Positions 10,692 to 19,981 of a stretch of 64,000 nucleotides of DNA are shown one piece after another. The DNA comes from Phocoena phocoena. Lineage: Eukaryota; Chordata; Mammalia; Artiodactyla; Phocoenidae. Under the pieces are notes generated by a model. That model searched no databases and was not told where the DNA came from. It worked only from the letters and a program-made list of their open reading frames with translations. The stretch lies in the NCBI RefSeq assembly GCF_963924675.1, contig NW_027077413.1, positions 62,001-126,000 of the forward strand, in the 5' to 3' direction. Positions within the stretch are counted from its first letter, which is position 1, and each line of letters begins with the position of its first letter. The translations under genes were made by a program, and so were the position numbers.

Positions 10692-11818
10692 TGGATGAGT
10701 CTATTTCGTTGAGCAAAGAGTAGGTCTTGTTTATTACGTATTTGGCTTATGGAATGGTATGTGTGCTAATTTCAATCTGTTTTTATACAGCAGCCCAACT
10801 CAACTTTCCCCTTAAGCAAGCATAAGGTTTTTATCTAAATGTGAGACTCTGTTCGGTTTTGTAATTCAGTTTATGTGTAGCCAAGTTTACACTCCCTCTA
10901 TTAGTGATATCTTATGATAATTATCTTTCTTTGTGTGATATATTTCTCTTAGAATCATCATAATTAAATCCACTCAATTTGCTGCTACAGGCCTGATGAC
11001 ATTGATTTCACTGCTGAGTGATATTCCGTTGTACGTAAGTAGCACAACTTCTTTATCCATTTTTTTCTTTCTGGGATATTTAATTTGTACTGGACTCGAG
11101 GTTCTTGTAAACACAGCAGCCCTAAATTTTGTGTTGGCTGTGTCTTGTTGATTTTAATTTTCCTAAGCTATAGGGCCAAAAGTGGAAGTGCCCTAGGCTC
11201 TGTAGCTTTGTTTTTTAGATGTTTCAGGATACACCATGAACATCTCCAGAGTGTCTGTTGGCAATTTACATCCCGCCCATCAGCATAACACGGCTCCCTG
11301 TTCTCCATGGCCTGTCCTGTGTTTCTGGTTTTTACACTTTATTCAGATGGCCTTTTTGACGAATGGGAAATGTGACTTCATTGTAGTGTGGATTTCCATT
11401 GCTGGAGTGCTTGGTTGGCCAAAATGTTCATATGCGTTTTTTCCTGAATATATTCAGGAAAAATGTATACGCACTTTTTGTCCATGTGCATCACTGTCAA
11501 AGATCTGCCGCTTTTCATATGCTTTAAATGCAATTCCAATCTACCTCTTGAAATATGATTCCTGCAATTCTGCCTCGTTTTCAAGTCCTCTTTGCAGACT
11601 TACTTCGATATATTTTTGCCAATAGCTGTCATTTATCTCTGCAGGTTTGTGAATTACAGTGCCCCTGAGCTCCTTTCTTAACTCGCTTCCTTGTAAGCTG
11701 GCCACAAAACTGCAGGTTTGCTTCAGGCCATAATCAGGGTCCAGCACGGCACTCTGAGCCTTTGGTTAATTCCTCTTCCTGGTGGGAAATTAGAGTTAAA
11801 TGTGCCCCTCCAGATACC
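10692..11818 (+). repeat. Diverged 1.75 kb satellite fragment
   Basis: The satellite resumes at 'gatgagtctatttcgttgag', the monomer position 600 bp after the phase start, and runs to 'ccagatacctg'. It keeps a degenerate palindrome at about 11,415-11,487. It is clearly more diverged than the main array and shares private variants with the fragment at 17,178-17,538 (ctacctc, gctggccacaaaac, ccagcacggca), so these two are sister sequences. Confidence 0.88.
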
Positions 11819-12262
11819 TGCCTCACTCCCAGCCACATGGTGATGTATGTCCTCAGGTTTGAGGCCATATGTGATGGGTTCCTCATCTTTTGATGATGTG
11901 GCCCCACTGGTGTGTGGACACTCCTGCCTGGTTCCCATCCCCTTGGTGATGTGGGCCCTCTGGTGAGACTCTGATCCTGGTTGGGTTCCTCACACATCCG
12001 TGAGGTGAGCCCTCTTCTCTGAGGTCACTCCTGCCTGGCTGGCACAACCCGCCTTGTTGACTTCGGCACCCTGGTGGCAGTTGGAGCCTGCTGGGAGCCT
12101 CCTTCCCGCGGTGATGAGGCCCTCTGGCGTCAGACCCTAATGGCGGGGTTCCCACATTTTCTGATACGTGCTAAGTGGTACGAGGGCACTCCTGCCAGGT
12201 TCCCATCCTCATGAGCGTGTGGGCCTTCTGTTCTGAGGTCCTAACGGCTGGGTTGCTCACAC

Positions 12263-12529
12263 TTTCATGATGTGGGCCCTCTGCTGTGAGGTCAATCCTG
12301 CCTGGCTGGCGCACGTCGCCTTGGCGATGTGGACCCTCTGGTGGCAGTTGGAGTGTGCTGGGGCCTCCTCCCCTCAGTGATGAGGGCCTTCTGGTGTCAG
12401 GCCCTAAGTGCTGGGCTCCACACATTTTCTGATGTGTGCCCAGTGGTGCGAGTCACTCCTGCCAGGTTCCCATCCCCATGGGCATGTGAGACTTCTGTTC
12501 TGTGGTCCCAACTGCTGGGTTGCTCACAG
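12263..12529 (+). repeat. Five-subunit internal duplication in the second satellite
   Basis: The 'tttcatgatgtgggccct' subunit occurs at 12,263 and again at 12,530, 267 bp later, in place of once per 592 bp. The first of these is a hybrid: it begins as that subunit and ends as the one with 'cctggctggcgcac', after which four subunits are repeated. This is what an unequal crossover between non-equivalent subunits would leave. Confidence 0.8.
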
Positions 12530-12801
12530 TTTCATGATGTGGGCCCTTTGCTGTGTGTTCACTCTGGCCTGTATCCCATAGTGTCAGTGCTCTGGGCCTC
12601 CAGCTTGGAGTTTCCAACTTCTCGATTCCTCACCTTTTTTATTCTATGGGCCCTCGGTTGTGCGTCTCCTCCTGCATGCCTCACTCCCAGCCCCTTCGTG
12701 ATGTGTGTCCCCTTGTTTGAGGCCACATGTGCTGTGTTCCTCACCTTTCTATAATGTGGTCACACTGGTGTGAGGACACTCTTGCCTGGTTCCCATTCCC
12801 T

Positions 12802-12855
12802 TGGTGATGTTGGCCCCACTGGTGTTAGGACAGTCTTGCCTGGTTCCCATCCCCT
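12802..12855 (+). repeat. Single extra 54 bp subunit
   Basis: The 'ggtgatgttggccc' subunit is present twice in succession, the second starting near 12,856. With the five-subunit duplication this accounts for the 912 bp interval: six extra subunits beyond the usual eleven. Confidence 0.7.
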
Positions 12856-15800
12856 TGGTGATGTTGGCCCTCTGGTGAGGGTCTGATCCTGGTTAGGTTC
12901 CTCACCCTTCTGTGAGGTGGGCCCTCTGCTCTGAGCTCACTCCTGCCTGGCTGGCACACCCCGCCTTGGCAACGTCGGCCATATGGTGGCAGTTGGAGCC
13001 TGCTGGGAGCCTCCTCCCCTCAGTGATGAGGGCCCTCTGGCCTCAGGCCCTAACTGCTGGGTTCCCACATTTTCTGATTCATGCTAAGTGGTGCAAGGAC
13101 ACTCCTGCCAGGTTCCCATCCCCATGGGGATGTGAGCCTTCTGCTCTGAGGTCCCAACGGCTGTGTTGCTCACAGTTTCATGATGAGGGCCCTCTGGTGT
13201 GAGTTCACTCCTGCCTAGATCCCATAGCCTCGCTGCTCCTGGCTGCCTGCCGGAGGTTCCAACTGTGGGATTCCTCACCTTTTTTATTCTATGGTCCCTC
13301 TGTTTTGAGGATCCTCTGGCCTGCCTCACTCCCAGCCCCTTGGTGATGTGTGTCCTCAGGTTTGAGGCCACGTGTGCTGGGTCCCTCAAATTATGGTGAT
13401 GTAGCCCCACTGGTGTGAGGACACTCCTGCCTGGTTCCCATTCCCTTGGTGATGTTGGCCCTCTGGTGACAGTCTGATCCTTGTTGGGTTCCTCACACTT
13501 CTGTGAGGTGGGCTTTCTGCTCTGAGGTCACTCCTGCCTGGTTGGCACACCCCGCCTTGGTGACATCGGCCTTATGGTGGCAGTTAGAGCCTGCTGGGAG
13601 CCTCCTCCCCTCGGTGATGAGGGTCCTCTGGCCTCAGGTCCTAACTGCTGGGTTCCCACATTTTCTGATTCGTGGAAGTGGGCCGAGGACACTCCTGTCA
13701 GGTTTCCATCCCCATAGGGATGTGGGCCTTCTGCTCTGAGGTCCCATCCGCTGGGTTGCTCACAGTTTCATGATGTGGGACCTCTGCTGTGAGTTCGCTG
13801 TGGCCTGGATCCCATAGACTCTGTGCTCTGGGCGGCCTACTGGCCGGTTCCAACTGCTGGATTCCTCACAACTTTTATTCTGTGGGCTCTGTTTTGTGAG
13901 GATACTCCTGCTTGCCTCACTCCTAGCCCCTTGGAGATGTGGGTCCCCTGTTTTAGGCCACATGTTCTGGGTTCCTCACCTTTCTATAATGTGGCCACAC
14001 TGGTGTGAGGACCCTCCTGCCTGGTTCCGATCCCCTTGGTGATGTGGGCCCTCTGGTGAGAGTCTTATCCTGGCTGGTTTCCTCACCCTTCTGTGAGGTA
14101 GGCCCTCTGCGGTGAGGTCACTCCTGCCTGGCTGGCACACATCACCTTGGTGACGTGGGCCCTCAGTTGGGAGTTGGTGTCTGCTGCGAGTCTCCGTCCC
14201 TCGGTAATGAGGGCCCTCTTGCGTCAGACCCTAACTCCTGGGCTCCCAAAATTTGCAGATGTGCGACCTGTGGTGCGAGTACACTCCTGTCAGGTTCCCA
14301 ACCCCATGGGAATTTGGGCCTTCTGCTCTGAGGTCCCAACGGCTGGGGTGCTCACAGTTTCATGATGAGGGCCCTCTGATGTGCGTTCATTCCGGCCTAG
14401 ATCCCATAGGCTTGCTGCTCCTGGGCGCCTGCTGGGAGGTTCCAACTGCGGGATTCCTCACCTTTTTTATTCTATGGGCCCTCTGTTTTGAGGCTCCTCC
14501 TGCCTGCCTCAATCCCAGCGCCGTTGTGATGTGTGTCCTCTGGTGTGAGGCCACGTGTGCTGGGTCCCTCACCTTTCGATGATGTGGCCCCAATGGTGTG
14601 AGGACACTCGTGCCTGTTTCCCAGCCCCTTGGTGATGTGGCCCCTCTGGTGAGAGTCTGATCCTGGCTGGGTTCCTTACCGTTCTGTGAGGTGGGCCCTG
14701 TGCTCTGAGGTAACTCCTGCCTGGCTTGCTCCCATTGCCTTGGTGACGTCGGCCCTCTGGTGGCAGTTGGATCCTTTTGGAGACTCCTGTCCTCGGTGAT
14801 GAGGTCCCTCTGGCGTCAGGCTCTAACTGCTGGGCTCCCCAGGTTTTCTGATGTGAGCCCAGTGATGCCAGGACACTCGTGAAATGTTCCCATCCCCATG
14901 GCGATATGGGCCTTCTGCTCTGAGGTTCCAACGACTGGGTTGCTCACAGTTTCCTGATGTTAGCTCTCTGGTGTTAGTTCACTCATTCCTAGATCCCATA
15001 GCCTCTGTACTCTGGGCCGCCTGCTGGGAAGTTCCAACTGCTGGGTCCCTCACCTTTTTTATTCTTTGGGCCCTGTGTTGGGAGGCTCCTCCTGCCTGTG
15101 TCACTCCCAGCCCCTTGGTGATGTAGGTCCTCTGGTTTGTGGCCACATGTGCCAGTTTCCTCATCTTTTAGTGATGTGGCCCCACTGGTGTGAGGACACT
15201 CGTGCCTGGTTCCCGTCCCCTTGGTGATATGGGCCCTCTGGTGAGAGTCTGATCCTGGTTGGGTTCCTCACACTTCTTTGAGGTGGGCCGTCTGCTGTGA
15301 GGTCACTCCTGCCTGGCTGGCACACCCCGCCTTGGCGACGTGGGCCCTCTTGTGGTAGTTGGAACATGCTGGGAGCCTCCTCCCCTCAGTGATAAGGGCC
15401 CTCTGGCGTCAGGCCCTAACTGCTGGGTACCCACATTTTCTGATATGTGCTAAGTGGTGCGAGGACACTCCTGCCATGCTCCCAACACCTTGGGGATGTG
15501 GACCTTCTGCTCTGAGGTCCAAATGGCTGGGTTGCTCGCAGTTTCAAGATGTGGACCCTCTGCTGTGAGTTTACTGCGGCCTGAATCACATAGACTTGGT
15601 GCTCTTGGCCGCCTGCTGGGAGGTTCCCATTGCTGGATTCCTCAGCTTTTTTATTCTATGGGCCCTGTGTTGTGAGGCTACTCCTGCCTGCCTCATTCCG
15701 AGCCCCTTGGAGATGTGGGTCTTCTGGTTTAGGCCACATGTGCTGGGTTCCTCACCTTTCTATGATGTGGCCACACTGGTGTGAAGACTCTCCTGCCTGG

Positions 15801-17177
15801 TTCTGATCACCTTGGTGATGTGGGCCCTCTGGTGAGAGTCTTATCCTGGCTGTGTTCCTCACCCTTCTGTGAGGTAGGCCCTCTGCGGTGAGGTCACCCC
15901 TACCTGGCTGTCACACGTCACCTTGGCGACGTGGGACCTCAGTTGGGTGTTGGTGCCTGATTGGAGTCTCCTCCCCTTGGTAATGAGGGCCCTCTGGCGT
16001 CAGGCCCTAACTCCTGGGTTCCCTAAATTCTCTGATGTGTGCCTTGTGGTGCGAGTACACTTCTGACAGGTTCCCAACCCCATGGGAATGTGGGCCTTCT
16101 GCTCTGAGATCCCAAGCCTAGGTTGCTCACAGTTTCATGATGACGGCCCTCTGGTGTGAGATCACTCCGGCCTGGATCCCATAGTCTCGCTGCTCCTGGC
16201 CGCCTGCTGGGAGGATCCAACTGCGGGATTCTTCACCTCTTTAATTCTATGGTCCCTCTGTTTTGAGGCTCCTCCTGCCTGCCTCAATCCCAGCTCCCTT
16301 GTGATGTGTGTCCTCTGGTTTCAGGCCACGTGTGCTGGGTCCCTCACTTTTCGGTGATGTGGCCCCACTAGTGTGAGGACACTCCTGCCTGGTTCCCATT
16401 CCCTTGGTGATGTGGGCCCTCTGGTGAGAATCTGATCCTCTTTAGTTCTTCACACTTCTGTGAGGTTGACCCTCTGCTCTGAGGTCACTCCTGCCTGGTT
16501 GTCGCACTCCGCATTGGCGACGTCGCCCCTCTGGTAGCAGTCGGAGCTGGCTGGGAGCCACCGCCCCTCGGTGATGAGGGCCCTCTGGCATCAGGCACTA
16601 ATTGCTGGGCTCCCCACATTTTTTCATGTGTGCCCACTCTTGCGATGACACTCCTGCTTGTTTCCCTCCCCCATGGGGATGTGGGCCTTCTGCTCTGAGG
16701 TCACAACGGCTGGGTTGCTTACAGAATCACAATGAGGGCCCTCTGTTGTGAGTTCATGCCGGCCTGGATCTCATAGCCTCAGTGCTCTGGGCCGCCTGCT
16801 AGGAAGATCCAACTGCTGGTTTCCACACCTTTTGTATACAATGGGACATGTGTTGTGAGGTTAATCCTGCCTGCCTCACTCCGAAACCCATGGTGATGTG
16901 GGTCCTCTGGTTTGAGGTCACATGTGCTGGGTACCTCAACTTTTGATGATGTGGCCCCACGGGTGTGAGGACACTCCTGCCTGGTTCCCATCACCTTGGT
17001 GATGTGGGCCCTCTGGGGAGAGTCTGATCCTGGCTGGGTTCCCTACCATTCTGTGAGGTGGGCCCTCTGATGTCAGGTCACTCCTGCCTGGCTAGCTCAC
17101 ATCGCCTTGGCGACGTGGGCCCTCTGTTGGCCACTGGAGCATGCTGGGAGCCTCCTACTCCCGTGAATGATGGCCCT

Positions 17178-17538
17178 GGAAAAAATGCATATGCCCTTTT
17201 TGGCCAAGTGCTTCATTGACGAGGTTCTGCCACTTCTCTTATGCTTTCAGAGCAATTCACGTCTACCTCCTGAAATCAGATTCCAGCAATTCTGCCCCAC
17301 TTTCAAGTCCTCTTCGCAGCCTTAATTCAATATATTTTTGTACGATTTCTGTCATTTATAAGTCTGCAGGTATGTGAATGACAGTGCCCCTGAGCTCCTT
17401 TCCTCAACTCGCTTTCTTGTGAGCTGGCCACAAAACCGCAGGATTGCTTCAGGCCCTAATCTTGTTCCAGCACGGCATGCTGAGCCTTTGGTTAATTCCT
17501 TTTCCTGTTGGGAAATGAGTGTTAAAATTGCCCGTGCA
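17178..17538 (+). repeat. 1.75 kb satellite fragment starting inside its palindrome
   Basis: The second satellite joins this fragment at 'ggccctggaaaaaatgcat', so the 1.75 kb sequence begins only about 7 bp to the right of the palindrome centre. The fragment runs to the L1 insertion point and is the sister of 11,450-11,818. Confidence 0.88.
17524..17538 (+). repeat. Left target-site duplication of the L1 insertion
   Basis: The text 'aaaattgcccgtgca' is preceded by TT, giving a TT/AAAA context typical of L1 endonuclease cleavage. It is nearly repeated as 'atatttgcccgtgca' at 18,207-18,221 after the poly(A). Confidence 0.75.
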
Positions 17539-17591
17539 TACTGGGCATATACCCTGAGAAAACCAAAATTCAAAAAGAGTCATGTACCAAA

Positions 17592-17804
17592 ATGTTCATT
17601 GCAGCTCTATTTACAATAGCCCAGAGATGGAAAGAACCTAAGCGCCCATCATCGGACGAATGGATAAAGAAGATGTGGCACATATACACAATGGAATATT
17701 ACTCAGCCTTAAAAAGAAATGAAACTGAGTTATTTGTAATGAGATGGATAGACCTAGAGTCTGTCATACAGAGTGAAGTAAGTCAGAAAGAAAAAGACAA
17801 ATAG
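17592..17804 (+). pseudogene. L1 ORF2 C-terminal remnant
   Basis: A 70-codon open frame is the tail of L1 ORF2, beyond the reverse transcriptase domain. It contains DEWIKKMWHIYTMEYYSALK (WIKK at 17,661). The rest of ORF2 and all of ORF1 are missing, so the copy cannot retrotranspose. Its motif is the reference used here to recognise the same region in the satellite monomer. Confidence 0.9.
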
Positions 17805-18187
17805 CGTATGCTAACACATATATATGGAATTTAAAGGAAAAAAATGTCATGAAGAACCTAGGGATAAGACAGGAATAGAGGCGCAGACCTACTGGAGAAC
17901 GGAATTGAGGATATGGGGAGGGGGAATGGTGAGTTTTGACAGGGCGAGAGAGAGTCATGGACATATACACACTAACAAATGTAGTAAGGTAGATAGCAAG
18001 GGGGAAGCAGCCGCAAGGCACAGGGATATTAGCTCGGGGCGTTGGGACAGCCTGGAGGGGTGGAAGGGGGAGAGAGGGAGGGAGGGAGACACAAGAGGGA
18101 AGACACAGGGAGCATATGTATATGTATAGCTGATTCACTTTGTTATAAAGCAAAAACTAACACACCATTGTAAAGCAATTATACCCC

Positions 18188-18193
18188 AATAAA
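18188..18193 (+). terminator. L1 polyadenylation signal
   Basis: AATAAA precedes 'gatgtt' and the A-rich tail at the L1 3' end, in the standard position for this element family. Confidence 0.8.
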
Positions 18194-18206
18194 GATGTTA
18201 AAAAAA

Positions 18207-18221
18207 ATATTTGCCCGTGCA
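18207..18221 (+). repeat. Right target-site duplication of the L1 insertion
   Basis: 'atatttgcccgtgca' matches the left copy at 17,524-17,538 apart from the A/T-rich start. The canonical monomer has 'catttgcccgtgca' at this position, so both copies derive from satellite DNA. Confidence 0.75.
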
Positions 18222-18239
18222 CACACCTACAGATAGTCT

Positions 18240-19981
18240 CCCATTGGTTCTCCTTATTCCTGTTCATCTTGCGCAGAAATTGCAAACAGTGCCAAACAGG
18301 AGGTTAAAGGCACTGACTCTCCAAATGGGGAGAGTGTAAGAAAAGGGTCTGGAATGGTGAACCTGAGCACCAGGGGACGAAAACAGACATGCATGTAAAA
18401 AGGTTTCCCAGTCACACGGTGGAGCATACTCTGGGTTTCCCATGCAAATTTTAGCAGAAGGAAGAATCCCTTGACCCTGGAGAGTTGGGAACCATGGAAT
18501 GGGTACCAGGCAGTATGACATCAAAGGGTCTGCATTTGCTCACTGAACCTCACCAATGCTATCAGCCCAAAGGGTCAAGCCTTATCTCTCACCCAGCTCT
18601 GGGTGTAGATGTGGTAAACCAGGTTGCATCACATGCCCTGTGTGAGTTATTTAAGAATTGCTCTCTATTTCACTGTCATTGTGTTTTGTTTTTGAAATTT
18701 TTTTTGACACTGGGATTTATCGGATTTTCACTGCTGCGTTAATGCCGCTGTACACACTCTTGATTCTCTTATGGAGACATAAATATCCACGGGTTTTAAG
18801 ATTCTTCCTAGTCAGGTATATTCCTAGGCGTTGAATATGTGGTGTTGAGTCCATTTCGTTGAGCAAGGAGTAGGTCTTGTCTATTACATATTTGGCTTAT
18901 GGAACGGTATCTGTGCTAATTTCAGTCTCTGGTTTTATGCAGCACTCCAACGCACCTTTCTCCATAAGAAAGCACAAGTTGGTTTTCTAAATTTGAGACT
19001 GTTCTGTTTTGTAATTCAGTTCATGTGTAGTCAAGTTTACATACTGTGTATTAGTGATATTTTATGATGTTTCTTTTTATGTGTGACTTATTTCACGTAG
19101 AATCACCATACCTGTATCCACTCACTATGCCACTACGGGCCTGATGACACAGATTTCATTGCTGAGTGATATTCCATTGTACGTACGTACCACAACTTCT
19201 TTATCCATTGTTTGCTCTCTGAGATATTTACCTGGTACTGTAAACGAGGTTCTTGTGAACAGAGAGGTCCCAAACTTTGAGGTGGCTGGGTGTCTTTGAT
19301 TTTAATTTCACTAAGCTGTAGGACCATAAGTGGAAGTGCCATAGGCTGTGTTGCTTTGTTTCTTACGTGTTTCAGGAAACACATAACACTTCTCCAGAAT
19401 GGCTGTTGGCAATTTACATCATATGCATCAGTATAATAAGGATCCCTGTTTTCCATTGCCTGTCCTCCGTTTCTGGATTTTACAATTTTTTTAAATGGCC
19501 CTTTTGCCCTGGGGGGCACTGAGATTTCATTGTAGTGCAGGTTTATTTACAAGCTTCTTGGTTGGCCAAAAAGTGCGTATGCGTTTTTTCCTGAATATAT
19601 TTAGGGAAAAAAGCATCCGCACTTTTTGGACAAGTGCATCATTATCGACGTTCTGCCTCTTTTCCTATTCTTTAAGTGCAATTCCAGTTTAACCCTTCAA
19701 TCGTTTTCCTGAATTTCTGCCCCGCTTTCAAGTCCCCTTCGCAGGCTTACTTCAATATATTTTTGGAAGATAGCTGTCATTTATAACTCTGCAGGTTTGT
19801 GAATTACAGTGCCCCTGAGCTCCTTTCTTCAACTCGCTTTCTTGTGAGCTGGGCACAAAACCGCAGGATTGCTTCAGGCACTAATCTCTTTCCAGCAGGG
19901 CACGCTGAGCGTTTGGTTAATTCCTCTTCCTGGTGGGAAATGAGCATTACATTTGCCCGTGCAGACACCTACAGCTAGTCT
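18240..19981 (+). repeat. Monomer M1, edge type
   Basis: First whole unit after the L1. More diverged than the rest, with many private changes. Its imperfect palindrome (19,562-19,633) has the matched GTGCG/CGCAC pair in its arms where most of the array has GGGCG/CGCCC. Older end marker 'tttggttaat...gggaaatgag'. Confidence 0.92.

Larger units (their letters stand above)
11819..17177 (+). repeat. Second satellite: 592 bp units of eleven 53-54 bp subunits
   Basis: A GC-richer tandem array unrelated to the 1.75 kb satellite. The landmark 'tctgatcc' (or 'tcttatcc') recurs at 11,970, 12,882, 13,473, 14,063, 14,656, 15,248, 15,839, 16,431 and 17,023. The spacing is 590-593 bp apart from one 912 bp interval. 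Each unit splits into eleven related subunits of about 53-54 bp, each with a core like 'gatgtgggccctctg' followed by 'cactcctgcctgg' or a variant. Adjacent subunits differ far more than corresponding subunits of neighbouring units, which is the signature of a higher-order repeat. Open frames up to about 140 codons arise here but have no domain content. Whether it matches a described cetacean satellite needs a database search. Confidence 0.92.
17539..18206 (+). mobile_element. Young 5'-truncated L1 inserted in the satellite
   Basis: A 668 bp L1 3' end on the plus strand with ORF2 C-terminus, 3'-UTR, AATAAA at 18,188-18,193 and a short A-rich tail. It is flanked by imperfect direct repeats of satellite sequence, and the interrupted monomer resumes correctly on the right. 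The 3'-UTR type (ending 'gctgattcactttgtta', then 'acaccattgtaaagc') is one I associate with cetartiodactyls, including whales. It inserted after the satellite was established here. Confidence 0.93.

Noticed and set aside
12329..12754. Open frames up to about 140 codons in the second satellite
   Set aside because: They arise because tandem subunits in GC-richer DNA have few stop codons; no domain, and stops appear in neighbouring units.
11819..17177. Telomeric TTAGGG arrays inside the GC-richer satellite
   Set aside because: No tandem TTAGGG or CCCTAA runs are visible.
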